Part shown: one piece after another, positions 41,190 to 48,882 of the stretch
Numbering within the stretch: position 1 is the stretch's first letter
How the letters are laid out: every line of letters starts with the position of its first letter
Virus record (IMG/VR): IMGVR_UViG_3300015194_000002
Span: 1-50,573 of that record
Length of the DNA: 50,573 nt
Strand: one strand, 5' to 3'
Source: a virus
Program-made: the position numbers and the translations under genes
Notes under the pieces: generated by a model
Told to the model about the DNA's origin: nothing
Database searches by the model: none
What the model saw: only the letters and a program-made list of their open reading frames with translations

Positions 41190-41728
41190 TCTTTATCTAA
41201 CCTTTGTTCTGCATGTTTTGAAGTAAAAATGTTATCGGGGTATCTTTTTTGTAGTTTTTCTACATTCAATTCAATGATTTTTCTGGGGGAGTATGGATTA
41301 CGTATGAATTCATTTATATTATCGATTTCTTCTAATAGTGTACTGTATATTGAAGATAGGTTTAAAGGTTGTAGTTCATGTCCATACCAAGTATGTTTCT
41401 TAAAGATATTAGATAATCTTTGAGCTGAATGTAAGATTGTTTGATCGGCATAAGGAATAGGTATTGAAACCCAATCTATTTTTGTATTTGTAAGTCTTTC
41501 GATTGTGAATAAGTAATAGAAAAGATCTCCTATTTCTTCTATTTGTTCTTTATAATATTCTTCGGTATTAAGATTGTAACCGTTAGTTTCAAGTTCTAAA
41601 ACTTCTCCTATAAAACCCCAAACAGCATGTAAGAGTTCAGGTTCTGTAGGAGACCATATTTTAGCTATAAATTCTCGATATCCATCAAGAAAGGAATCAA
41701 AATCTTCGTGTTCATTCTGAGAGTTCAT
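41186..41728 (-). CDS. MazG-like NTP pyrophosphohydrolase
   Basis: 180 residues. The all-alpha MazG pattern is present: HAVWGFIGEVLELE (ExxE) and EEIGDLFYYLFTIE (ExxD) about 25 residues later. These bind Mg2+ in the family. It probably hydrolyses non-canonical or excess NTPs/(p)ppGpp. It is encoded in the same run as the RecB-like nuclease (16-base overlap). G-rich motif copy at 41283. Confidence 0.75.
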   Translation of the reverse strand: MNSQNEHEDFDSFLDGYREFIAKIWSPTEPELLHAVWGFIGEVLELETNGYNLNTEEYYKEQIEEIGDLFYYLFTIERLTNTKIDWVSIPIPYADQTILHSAQRLSNIFKKHTWYGHELQPLNLSSIYSTLLEEIDNINEFIRNPYSPRKIIELNVEKLQKRYPDNIFTSKHAEQRLDKE

Positions 41729-42674
41729 TGAAAAAGCCTTTTACTGGTACTAAGTAAGATAAATCGCATTGCTCAGTCATATATTTGTGGTATGGTCCTT
41801 CAAATGATTCTGTCATTAAAGGGTTAAAGTGTCTAATAGGATTTTCATAATATATATCATCATAGACTTCTGGATCGAAAGAATCAGAAGATACTTTTTC
41901 ATACCATTTACACATACGAAGAAGTATAGGATCTAGAGTTCTATTCTTAAAGATTGTTATATTATCTTCTGATAAGTATACAGGAAATTGATCTATCCAT
42001 AATCTTTTCTTTTTATTTATAGGATAGTCACCGAAGTCAACTTCTGTATACCAACGTCGTACTTGATTTTCAAAAGATTCAACAGTTCTTTTTACTGGGG
42101 GGGAGTATTGTAGATCTGGTATTTTGATTACATCATACTGCCATTCACGTATTCCTGTTACAAGTGAATAAAGACAGATTTGTAAGTCTTTGTAAATCTC
42201 TTGACGTAGTTTGTTTTTGTCGTGTCTCTTTTTACATTTATGTTCTACTGCTCTTGTTTTTGTTATATTGTGTCCATCTAATTTACCTCTAAGGGTAAGT
42301 TGTCTACCACAAGGTAAAGTATAAGGTACTTTGAATTCTTGTTCTGTTACCCATTCTTCTTTATTAAGGTAGGAAAGATCATATAACTTAAGCATATGAG
42401 TCGTAGAATGGGGAAATGTCGGACCTGACATTGGGTAGGTAGTTTTTAGGTGAGTCAACATATGTGTTGTTGATTCTTCTATTGATTCACCTGTGATTAA
42501 ATGTTCTAAACCAACATGAAAAGAATCTCCCCAAGTTAGATTTGCATTATATTCTTCGGGATCTTCTAATCCTAAAGCAGCATATAGAAAGAATCTATAA
42601 GGACAAGTTAGGTATCTGTTAATTATAGATTGGGAGATTCCATCAATTAATGGTCCTTTCCAGGCAAGTTTCAT
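41712..42674 (-). CDS. RecB/Cas4-like PD-(D/E)XK exonuclease
   Basis: 320 residues. The PDDEXK_1-type motifs are in order: SQSIINRYLTCPYRFFL, GDSFHVGLEHL (His), LRGKLDGHN (Asp), AVEHKCK (ExK) and DLQICLYSL (Q-motif helix). A C-rich iron-sulfur cluster like Cas4's is not obvious. It most likely resects DNA ends for the Sak4-like ATPase and ssDNA-binding partner. G-rich motif with seven Gs begins at 42095. Confidence 0.85.
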   Translation of the reverse strand: MKLAWKGPLIDGISQSIINRYLTCPYRFFLYAALGLEDPEEYNANLTWGDSFHVGLEHLITGESIEESTTHMLTHLKTTYPMSGPTFPHSTTHMLKLYDLSYLNKEEWVTEQEFKVPYTLPCGRQLTLRGKLDGHNITKTRAVEHKCKKRHDKNKLRQEIYKDLQICLYSLVTGIREWQYDVIKIPDLQYSPPVKRTVESFENQVRRWYTEVDFGDYPINKKKRLWIDQFPVYLSEDNITIFKNRTLDPILLRMCKWYEKVSSDSFDPEVYDDIYYENPIRHFNPLMTESFEGPYHKYMTEQCDLSYLVPVKGFFNELSE

Positions 42675-42677
42675 AAG

Positions 42678-42770
42678 TTATTTTTTTCTATAAAGTAATA
42701 AAGATATAATTGCTAGTAAAGATATGATTATTATAAAGTAATCATGTAATGAAAGTGTAAAGGTTTCCAT
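42678..42770 (-). CDS. 30-residue membrane peptide
   Basis: ATG at 42770, TAA at 42678. It reads METFTLSLHDYFIIIISLLA and ends in RKK, a single transmembrane helix with a basic tail. It fills a gap between the RecB-like and the next small gene. Role unknown. Confidence 0.4.
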   Translation of the reverse strand: METFTLSLHDYFIIIISLLAIISLLLYRKK

Positions 42771-42771
42771 G

Positions 42772-42888
42772 TTATAGAATTTTCATTTTTAGAATCGGTA
42801 ATTCAGTTGTAATTTTTTGTAATTCTACAAGAATTAAAAATAATATACGTTGCATTTCTACTAATTCTAATAATTTTTGATTTTCCAT
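42772..42888 (-). CDS. 38-residue helical peptide
   Basis: ATG at 42888, TAA at 42772, one base before the next start. It reads MENQKLLELVEMQRI and is an amphipathic, leucine-rich helix. It starts two bases before the end of the UDG-like gene. Role unknown. Confidence 0.4.
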   Translation of the reverse strand: MENQKLLELVEMQRILFLILVELQKITTELPILKMKIL

Positions 42889-42889
42889 T

Positions 42890-43534
42890 TTAAAACTTGT
42901 CGTATAGTTTTGATATAAACTTTGTGAGTTTATGAGATTCTTTTAAAAGAGGAAGTAATTTATATTCTTTTTTGTGAGGGAATTTAATGTTTAAAGTTGG
43001 AAGTTTTGATTTATATTCTGTATCTAATAGAACTATACCATGAGGTTGTATAGATTGTATTAGTTCAGCTATATGAGGAGAACAGAGTTGTATTTCTACT
43101 TTTCTAGGTAAGCGGTCTTCCTCTAGTATGTCATAGTCAATACCATTTATTAATTTTCTTAAATCTCCTTCTTCTTCATCATAAGCTTCGGAAGAACCTA
43201 ATACAGTCATTGTACGACAAGCAACTAATGTTGTTAATGTCCATTGAAAAGGTTCTATTACATAATTTATTAAAGCATCAATCATTTTGGATTGTTCATC
43301 CATAAAAGGTATACCTAATAAATCATCTATTTTCTGGGGGGAGTTACCTATGAATATTACTCGTATACGTCCATCTCCTCCATCCCTTCTAATGGAGACT
43401 CTCCTTCTTGTCCTTGATAATGTGCATTTTTGGCATTTGGACCAGTCTCGGATTCCTGTATGACAAGTTCTTGACGCAATATTGCTATCAAACCTGCTCC
43501 TGATAGAATCTTGTTCAGTTGGATTATTGTGCAT
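42890..43534 (-). CDS. Uracil-DNA glycosylase-like Fe-S protein (family 4/5 type)
   Basis: 214 residues. CQKCTLSRTRRRVS near residue 35, then RIRVIFIGNSPQKIDDLLGIPF (family-4 UDGs have GEAPGxxEdxxGxPF), LVACRTM (third Cys) and LCSPHIAEL (fourth Cys). The four cysteines are those that bind a 4Fe-4S cluster in the family. The catalytic part GEAPG is changed to GNSPQ, so it may be a binding protein rather than an active glycosylase. The first 59 residues overlap another coding frame, so a shorter start is possible. G-rich motif copy at 43334. Confidence 0.65.
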   Translation of the reverse strand: MHNNPTEQDSIRSRFDSNIASRTCHTGIRDWSKCQKCTLSRTRRRVSIRRDGGDGRIRVIFIGNSPQKIDDLLGIPFMDEQSKMIDALINYVIEPFQWTLTTLVACRTMTVLGSSEAYDEEEGDLRKLINGIDYDILEEDRLPRKVEIQLCSPHIAELIQSIQPHGIVLLDTEYKSKLPTLNIKFPHKKEYKLLPLLKESHKLTKFISKLYDKF

Positions 43535-43716
43535 GTTCTTGTACCATCCATTATAGAATAGAAGTTAGACGGTTGGATTCCTAGATTTTTGCAGTACCAA
43601 GGGAAAGAAGTTGATATTCTTACTTTGATTTCATCTTTGATGTAAGTTCCTTCTCTTTTAGTTAATTTAAAGCTTGTGTCATGTATGTTACGATGAAATA
43701 TATTAAGTGGTGTCAC
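43357..43716 (-). CDS. Putative DNA-binding (helix-turn-helix) protein
   Basis: 119 residues. A middle stretch YCKNLGIQPSNFYSIMDG followed by IIQLNKILSGAGLIAILR resembles XRE-type helix-turn-helix text. The last third (QEGESPLEGMEEMDVYE) is acidic. It overlaps the UDG-like gene by about 178 bases in another frame; both frames look protein-like, so this is either a true overprint or one start is annotated too early. Confidence 0.5.
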   Translation of the reverse strand: MTPLNIFHRNIHDTSFKLTKREGTYIKDEIKVRISTSFPWYCKNLGIQPSNFYSIMDGTRTCTIIQLNKILSGAGLIAILRQELVIQESETGPNAKNAHYQGQEGESPLEGMEEMDVYE

Positions 43717-44174
43717 GGTAGTAGTCTGCTCCTTGCGTGTGCTATTAAAGAACTAAATTTCTGTTTTGGTTCTTGTTGATTTTTTGTTATAGACTTGTTT
43801 TGTCTATCTTTGATTATTTGTAAAATATAATCAATAGTCGAGTTTATAGTATCAGGTTCTAATTGATAACCCATTAGATATATTGTTATCCACCCATAAC
43901 GTAATGCTTCATTACCTTTTTCATAATCATTTTTCATTGCAGGAATTGAGTTGTGTCCAGGTCCAATTCCTTGAATCTCAATCGCTATCTTTAAATCTAC
44001 AAAAGCAAAATCAAATCTCCATTGTCTAGTTTCATGGAATTTGTGTTGTTGGATCAAAGTCAATGGTAGATTCTTCTTGTTCCAATGTTCCAAGAATATT
44101 ATCTCTAAATGACTCTCGTATTTTGTAGCATTCTTCTTTATTGTTTTCCTTTTGGTTACATATTTCTTTTTCAT
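43713..44174 (-). CDS. PD-(D/E)XK endonuclease-like protein
   Basis: 153 residues. After a basic start (MKKKYVTKRKTIKKN) comes SHLEIIFLEHW, WRFDFAFVDLKIAIEIQG and NEALRYGWITIYLMGYQ. The RFDFA...AIEIxG...GW pattern is that of small phage PD-(D/E)XK endonucleases related to VRR-NUC, DUF559 and Holliday-junction resolvases. It likely acts on branched recombination or packaging intermediates. Its first 48 codons overlap the next gene. Confidence 0.7.
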   Translation of the reverse strand: MKKKYVTKRKTIKKNATKYESHLEIIFLEHWNKKNLPLTLIQQHKFHETRQWRFDFAFVDLKIAIEIQGIGPGHNSIPAMKNDYEKGNEALRYGWITIYLMGYQLEPDTINSTIDYILQIIKDRQNKSITKNQQEPKQKFSSLIAHARSRLLP

Positions 44175-44394
44175 AAAGTATACCGGATTCTGTGTATATG
44201 GTTTGGATTTCTATTGCTAATGATAAGCAACGTGACATCTTGTCTAAAAAGTCTGCATGAAATAATAAACTATCTTGTAGAAAATTATGCTCTGTAGGAG
44301 GCCAATAACCTTCTCTAGCATACTTTTTATAAGCAACATCTCTGGGGAGGAGTATATTGGTTGATATATCTTTGAGTAGTTTATCTATTAACAT
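44032..44394 (-). CDS. Unknown protein overlapping the nuclease
   Basis: 120 residues, mostly helical (starts MLIDKLLKDI). Residues 15-110 are a plausible helical bundle (LFHADFLDKMSRCLSLAIEIQ). Its 3' end overlaps the nuclease frame by about 143 bases. No family is recognised. G-rich motif copy at 44342. Confidence 0.5.
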   Translation of the reverse strand: MLIDKLLKDISTNILLPRDVAYKKYAREGYWPPTEHNFLQDSLLFHADFLDKMSRCLSLAIEIQTIYTESGILYEKEICNQKENNKEECYKIRESFRDNILGTLEQEESTIDFDPTTQIP

Positions 44395-44647
44395 GATTTT
44401 GTGGTAGTAGTCCTAAATAGGGATAATATGTTTTATCTATAATATTTTGGATTTGTCTTTGAGGTTGATAGTCTCTAAGATGGCAACAATAAATGTAATC
44501 TTTGGGTTTAATGGTATTACAGATTACGTTATTAGCTCCTAAAGAAGTGTACCATTTATTTCTTTGTTCTCTATGATAATAATAATAATCTTCGGGTTGT
44601 ATTATTGTATATGGTGGAATGTCAGGGACTTGGATTGTAGTAGTCAT
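44381..44647 (-). CDS. Small Tyr-rich unknown protein
   Basis: 88 residues, Tyr/Gln/Pro-rich (IQPEDYYYYHREQRNKW). Contains ICNT and CC. It is coupled to the ligase by a four-base overlap. Function unknown. Confidence 0.5.
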   Translation of the reverse strand: MTTTIQVPDIPPYTIIQPEDYYYYHREQRNKWYTSLGANNVICNTIKPKDYIYCCHLRDYQPQRQIQNIIDKTYYPYLGLLPQNHVNR

Positions 44648-45762
44648 GTTTCTTGGTTCAGTTCATCCTTTGTAAAAGTTTCATGTCCTACGGCGTTACG
44701 TGGTATACCAGAATTGGTTGTAGAGTCGTATTTTACTTTTAACCATTTACCTATGTAGTTGTCTTTATTTATTAGGATTGTACTTTTACGTGAATTTGTA
44801 GTTGAAGGTGTTACACGGAAAGATTCACCAGAAGGATGACGACATACAAATACACAAGTATAATTTTTACGAGGTTCGATGTCAATTATTTCAAATTCTT
44901 TATCTTTAAAGAGTTTAAGTTTAAGAAGAGAAGAAGACCTTTGATTTAATTGATAAGGTGTATCGAGAGTTCTAAGTATAACCCCTTCATATTTGGTATT
45001 GTGTTGATTTAAAAGTTCTTTAGCATATGAAGGAGTAAGGTTTTGGGAAAAAGTTGTAGGTACAAGTTCAATAGGAAATTGATTCGAAGGACTATAGATT
45101 GAAAATTGTCTATAAGTTTCTTGTGTATTGAAAGGTACGTGAGCTTCATACATTTGTTTGATGAAAAGATAATTAGTAAACATTTGTTCAATGTATAATT
45201 GAACTTGGTTGATACGTGTTTGAAAGTTATTTTCTAGATCAAGCATATCAAAGATATGATACTTTAAAGCATAATGTTTTGGAGTAACATTGAATTGTCT
45301 TGTCATACCATTAATAATTTGAAAACCTATATTTTCAACATATAGTTCTCCATCAAGTTTTACTCCATCAGGTAGAAGAGAAGTTAACATGTTGATATGA
45401 AGACAAGAAGTAATAAAAGTATTTTTACGAGATAAAAGTCCTTTATTTGAAGCTATACATCTTACCCCATCTAATTTTGGTTGATATGCAAAATGTGTAA
45501 TTTCTTGAGAATCATATTCCTGAGCAAGCATTGGTAAATCAGGTTTTTTACTGGGGGTGGTTATGCTATAACCTTTACGATCAAGTTGATATTTAATATA
45601 TGCTTCGTATTGTTCTTGAGTTCCTGGTTCGGCGGGTGTTGATATTGATTTTGCTGTTGAAGATGATGCATAAGTTCTTGTGATTAAATTATTATTTAAA
45701 GAACATTCCCACCATGCTATTTCGTTAGTAGCAGTCATTTTATATAATCTTTGAGTAATCAT
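44644..45762 (-). CDS. ATP-dependent DNA ligase
   Basis: 372 residues. Nucleotidyltransferase motifs: I AYQPKLDGVRC (Lys96), III KLDGELYVEN, IV YEGVILRTLD and V LLKLKLFKD. An OB-type C-terminal domain follows. The first 65 residues resemble the WGR-like N-terminus of some phage ligases (WWECSLNNN). The enzyme seals nicks between Okazaki fragments. Coupled to the RHH gene upstream and to the small gene downstream by four-base overlaps. G-rich motif copy at 45551. Confidence 0.9.
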   Translation of the reverse strand: MITQRLYKMTATNEIAWWECSLNNNLITRTYASSSTAKSISTPAEPGTQEQYEAYIKYQLDRKGYSITTPSKKPDLPMLAQEYDSQEITHFAYQPKLDGVRCIASNKGLLSRKNTFITSCLHINMLTSLLPDGVKLDGELYVENIGFQIINGMTRQFNVTPKHYALKYHIFDMLDLENNFQTRINQVQLYIEQMFTNYLFIKQMYEAHVPFNTQETYRQFSIYSPSNQFPIELVPTTFSQNLTPSYAKELLNQHNTKYEGVILRTLDTPYQLNQRSSSLLKLKLFKDKEFEIIDIEPRKNYTCVFVCRHPSGESFRVTPSTTNSRKSTILINKDNYIGKWLKVKYDSTTNSGIPRNAVGHETFTKDELNQET

Positions 45763-45944
45763 GTTTGTTTCTCAGTGGGTTTTATTAAAGGTATTACAAC
45801 TCTACGTCCTACGGATCGTCGTTCGTAAGGAGCTAGGTTAGTTTTCCATAGTATGTATTTTTCCATCGAGCAATTTGCTTCTGTAGCATCAATTGCTAGT
45901 TTACGATGTTGTTGGGGTGTTAGCCTTAGTGTTATTTTTACCAT
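45759..45944 (-). CDS. Ribbon-helix-helix DNA-binding protein
   Basis: About 61 residues from MVKITLRLTPQQHRKLAIDA; I reject the earlier ATG at 45995 because it lies in the previous frame's sequence. The short strand VKITLRL and following helix-turn-helix are typical of Arc/CopG-type ribbon-helix-helix proteins. It is a possible regulator of this operon or of the repeat elements in regulatory regions. No toxin is next to it. Confidence 0.6.
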   Translation of the reverse strand: MVKITLRLTPQQHRKLAIDATEANCSMEKYILWKTNLAPYERRSVGRRVVIPLIKPTEKQT

Positions 45945-46119
45945 AAATAAGTCCGAGTATAAAAGCATGTAGTTGTGAAGGAAAAACTGTTTCAAAGATC
46001 ATTTCGTTTCCATCCATGATTTTGTAGGTGTGGTCATTGACTATCCAACAGTAGAAAGTTGTTTTCAACTCTCTTAATAATTTATTTACAGAGTAGAATG
46101 CTTCAAAGTTATCTGACAT
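45901..46119 (-). CDS. Small unknown protein
   Basis: 72 residues starting MSDNFEAFYS. It contains IMDGNEMIFETVFPSQLHAF. It overlaps the RHH start by 44 bases in another frame. Unknown function. Confidence 0.5.
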   Translation of the reverse strand: MSDNFEAFYSVNKLLRELKTTFYCWIVNDHTYKIMDGNEMIFETVFPSQLHAFILGLIYGKNNTKANTPTTS

Positions 46120-46340
46120 TTATTTAGTTTTTCTGCTAAAATCTCTTTAGTTATATCTATAATAAATTGTGATATTTTATGATTATTTAAAGATAACTGT
46201 AAAGCAAAGTTTCTAATTTTTATTACTTTATTAGTATCAAAAAGCATTTGTAAAAGCGGCCCTAGTTCTAAAATTAGTTTTTCAAGATCAATTTGGGATG
46301 ATATAGTACAAGTTTCTTTGGGTTCTGCTGTGGACGACAT
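46086..46340 (-). CDS. Small helical unknown protein
   Basis: 84 residues, helical (LEKLILELGPLLQMLF). It overlaps both neighbours (34 bases with the next, 53 bases with the helicase 3' end). No family recognised. Confidence 0.5.
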   Translation of the reverse strand: MSSTAEPKETCTISSQIDLEKLILELGPLLQMLFDTNKVIKIRNFALQLSLNNHKISQFIIDITKEILAEKLNKCQITLKHSTL

Positions 46341-47745
46341 AATCTAAGTTTTCCTCTTGAGCTATTTCTTCTGGTGATTCAGCATATTCTGAAATTACTG
46401 GGGGGTGTAGTATGTATACATTGTGATGTTCTAGACCTTTGCTTTTGTGTCCTGAACATAATTGTATTCCTGCTGTTTGATCTTTTGTTATTAAAGTTTT
46501 AATTAGGTTAGTAAGTTCATCTATTGTGTTGCATGTAGAGGCACAAAATAGAATGGTTTGTATTTTATCTGAGTATGCTTTAGCTGCGGATGCCTTTTTA
46601 ATTCCTGGATCACGCGATAATATTGTTCTAAGAGAGGTTAAGTCTGTTGCTTTTGTCCCTTTAATCATATAAATTAGTTGATCTGCTAATTTACCTCCAA
46701 GTATCTTACATTTAATTTGTTCTTGTGCAAGTAAAAGAGCAAAAGATACAATAGGAGCATTATATCGACATATAATTAGACCAGAAAGAGAATTCTTAAG
46801 TTTCTCAATTGCTTCTGTGTAAGATAGTTGTACTATTTCTCCTGGGGTGGTGTTCTTTGTTCTTAGTTTGGCATTAGGTTTCATTCCATTGAGTTTTTGG
46901 ATTATATTTGGTGGATTACGGAAAGATTCTTTTAAGAATAGTTCTTTATCACAGATTGATTTAATCTTTTCATAAGCATGAGTGTCGGCACCTGAGAATC
47001 CAAATATAGATTGGTTAGGGTCTAGTACGTAGATTAGGTTTTTACATAGTTTATTACATAAAGTTAGACGAGCAACAGATAAATCTTGTGCTTCGTCTAC
47101 AAAACCTAGGTCAAAGATTGGTTCTTTAAGATATTGATTAGCTAACCAAACTTGATCAATGTATTCGATACCTTCGTCAGTGATTATTTTCATTAAAGGT
47201 ATTAAGACTAAACATTGTTCGACAATATGAGGATGGATTTCTTCTTTAGAAAGATCAGGGTATTTTTCATGTACATATTCTATGTTTGTTAAGGTAGCTT
47301 CTTTCATTTCCTCTTTTAGACAAGCAAGATGCTTGATGGTTGATTGCCATTGCTTTCGATTAGGTAATTTCCAATAGTTTTTACCTGTATATTGCTCTAC
47401 AAGATGAATGGATCGATTATGATTAATCTTGACCCATCGAGCATGTTTAATGATAATTGAAGCCCCCCATCCGTGGGCTGTCTTAACTTGAGCTGTTTTA
47501 TGTACTTTTTTACTTAATCTTTCAGCTACTTCTGCTGAATAAGCCATGTAAGCACACTGTTTCTTTTCTTCATTACCTAGTCGAATATTATGATGAATCC
47601 AATCATAAATTTCAAATTGTTCTTCTGTCCATATATTTTGTTGTAGCCAAAGAGGTTTATTTGTAGCTTTATAGTAAAAATAAGCTTGACAAATTGTATG
47701 AGATTTACCTGATCCTGGACCACTATTAATTAATAGGTTTGTCAT
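46288..47745 (-). CDS. SF1 (UvrD/Dda-like) helicase
   Basis: 485 residues. Walker A SGPGSGKSHT (about 7-16), Walker B FVDEAQDLS, motif III LDPNQSIFGFSGAD, motif IV KESFRNPPN, motif V SGHKSKGLEHHNVYI and motif VI VVHSRTQRNLYYI are all in order. It is a compact SF1A DNA helicase, probably 3'-5', acting in replication restart or recombination. It is short compared with UvrD, having small 1B/2B inserts. Two G-rich motif copies lie inside (46398, 46842). Its TAA-ATG junction with the 47745 gene is overlapping. Confidence 0.88.
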   Translation of the reverse strand: MTNLLINSGPGSGKSHTICQAYFYYKATNKPLWLQQNIWTEEQFEIYDWIHHNIRLGNEEKKQCAYMAYSAEVAERLSKKVHKTAQVKTAHGWGASIIIKHARWVKINHNRSIHLVEQYTGKNYWKLPNRKQWQSTIKHLACLKEEMKEATLTNIEYVHEKYPDLSKEEIHPHIVEQCLVLIPLMKIITDEGIEYIDQVWLANQYLKEPIFDLGFVDEAQDLSVARLTLCNKLCKNLIYVLDPNQSIFGFSGADTHAYEKIKSICDKELFLKESFRNPPNIIQKLNGMKPNAKLRTKNTTPGEIVQLSYTEAIEKLKNSLSGLIICRYNAPIVSFALLLAQEQIKCKILGGKLADQLIYMIKGTKATDLTSLRTILSRDPGIKKASAAKAYSDKIQTILFCASTCNTIDELTNLIKTLITKDQTAGIQLCSGHKSKGLEHHNVYILHPPVISEYAESPEEIAQEENLDYVVHSRTQRNLYYIIPN

Positions 47746-47927
47746 TATTCAGATTCTAATAAAAGAGTTATTATTTTGATTTTTGTGTAATGATTTTTAA
47801 GAATTGCAAGTAATGTTTCAAGTTGTTCATCATCGGGATCTTCAAACATATCTGTTTTTTTATTGTACAATTTGTTTTCGGACCAATCATATTCCATTTT
47901 ATCTATGGTTATTTCAGGTATTTTCAT
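47745..47927 (-). CDS. Small acidic protein, first gene left of regulatory region 3
   Basis: 60 residues (starts MKIPEITIDK), acidic with a Leu-rich C-terminal helix (LETLLAILKNHYTKI). Its ATG lies 17 bases from the 26-bp element at 47944-47969. Its start overlaps the helicase's upstream gene boundary. If that element is a promoter, its transcript would have a very short leader. Function unknown. Confidence 0.55.
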   Translation of the reverse strand: MKIPEITIDKMEYDWSENKLYNKKTDMFEDPDDEQLETLLAILKNHYTKIKIITLLLESE

Positions 47928-47943
47928 AACAAATTTCTTTCGA

Positions 47944-48165
47944 TATCAAGGAATAGGAATTTCTCCGCGATAATTCTACCAAACGTGATAGCTTTTCTCG
48001 TGATAAATTCAATAGAAAATGGGAATTCCCAGTGTTTTTAGGTAGGATTACTCAGATTCTGGGAATTTGAGTCAATTATCGAACTATCACAATATACATA
48101 CAGGGGGTCAGCGATAATTCTTTTTATATGATAGTTTCTCGCGGATAAATTCTGATTCTATGATA
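47944..48165. promoter_or_regulatory. Regulatory region 3: four copies of the 26-bp element
   Basis: One plus copy at 47944-47969 overlaps a minus copy at 47965-47990 in the shared GCG. Two further minus copies lie at 48108-48133 and 48140-48165, spaced 32 bp apart like the plus pair in region 1. Between them lie palindromic words (GGGAATTCCC at 48021-48030) and an ATTCTGGGAATTTGAG stretch. A palindrome-like tail, CTCATAGAATCATAATTAGAATC, follows 48165. The whole 47928-48198 is gene-free. It may be an origin, operator array or bidirectional promoter. Confidence 0.6.
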
Positions 48166-48198
48166 TCTCATAGAATCATAATTAGAATCAGAATTATT

Positions 48199-48405
48199 TT
48201 AGTTTACATTTAGTAGTGTATAATTATCTTTTACTACAAAAGTATTTTGTAAGTTTAAAGGTATATTTAGAATATAACAAACTATTCCCAATCCATTAAA
48301 AAAAGAGTTAGCACAACATAATACTAATTGACTTTGTTCACATATATCTACTCTGATGTAGTATAGATTTCCTACTACTACATCTTCTAATTTTACGTAG
48401 TTCAT
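48199..48405 (-). CDS. Small unknown protein
   Basis: 68 residues with two Cys (starts MNYVKLEDVVV). A likely small beta barrel (GNLYYIRVDI, FVVKDNYTLL). AT-rich. The first gene to the right of regulatory region 3. Function unknown. Confidence 0.5.
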   Translation of the reverse strand: MNYVKLEDVVVGNLYYIRVDICEQSQLVLCCANSFFNGLGIVCYILNIPLNLQNTFVVKDNYTLLNVN

Positions 48406-48414
48406 GATAGTTTC

Positions 48415-48639
48415 CTAATTTACATAGTAATCAAAAAGTTGTGGTTCTACAGCAATTTTTCTACAAAGTTTAATTGCTTTCTTTAATCTATTCCTTGAAG
48501 TTATTCCTGGGTGGGAACAAGCTTTTAATATTGCTCTTTGAATGTCTGATTCAAATTTACATGTCCATTTATGTATGGTAGCAAGAATAGGGAATGTACA
48601 ATAAACAAAATGATGGAATTGTGTCAATAAAATTCTCAT
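48415..48639 (-). CDS. Small helical unknown protein
   Basis: 74 residues from MRILLTQFHH; GGAAACC precedes this ATG, while the longer frame depends on TTG. It contains several His and Cys, then a helical basic part (RNRLKKAIKLCRKIAV). Role unknown. G-rich motif copy at 48507 in CTGGGTGGG form. Confidence 0.5.
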   Translation of the reverse strand: MRILLTQFHHFVYCTFPILATIHKWTCKFESDIQRAILKACSHPGITSRNRLKKAIKLCRKIAVEPQLFDYYVN

Positions 48640-48684
48640 AGTGGTTTCCAATTTAAAGTTAAGGGAAGTTGAAAGGAAAGGAAG

Positions 48685-48882
48685 TTAAATATCTAAAACC
48701 AATCCTTGAATAAGAAGTTCTTCTGCTGCATATACTGTGGGTTTATTACATTTAGGACAAATATATTCATGAGCATCAGGTTCACAAGAATCATGGGTCC
48801 ATTTACCACAATTTGTACACCAACCCTTCATAGAGTCTGATTCAATATGTTTTTCAATTGATTTAAATCTTGGTAATTTCAT
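48685..48882 (-). CDS. Zinc-ribbon phage protein
   Basis: 65 residues. CTNCGKWTHDSCEPDA and CPKCNKPTVYAAEELL give a two-CxxC zinc ribbon. The phrase EPDA...CPxC...VYGAEELLI is common to small phage proteins of unknown function (also known from Siphoviridae). It overlaps the next gene by four bases. Confidence 0.6.
   Translation of the reverse strand: MKLPRFKSIEKHIESDSMKGWCTNCGKWTHDSCEPDAHEYICPKCNKPTVYAAEELLIQGLVLDI

Noticed and set aside
47461-47470. Minus-strand GGATGGGGGGC as inverted motif copy
   Set aside because: It lacks CTG before the G run and the trailing GG, and it encodes HGWGAS in a conserved helicase region.
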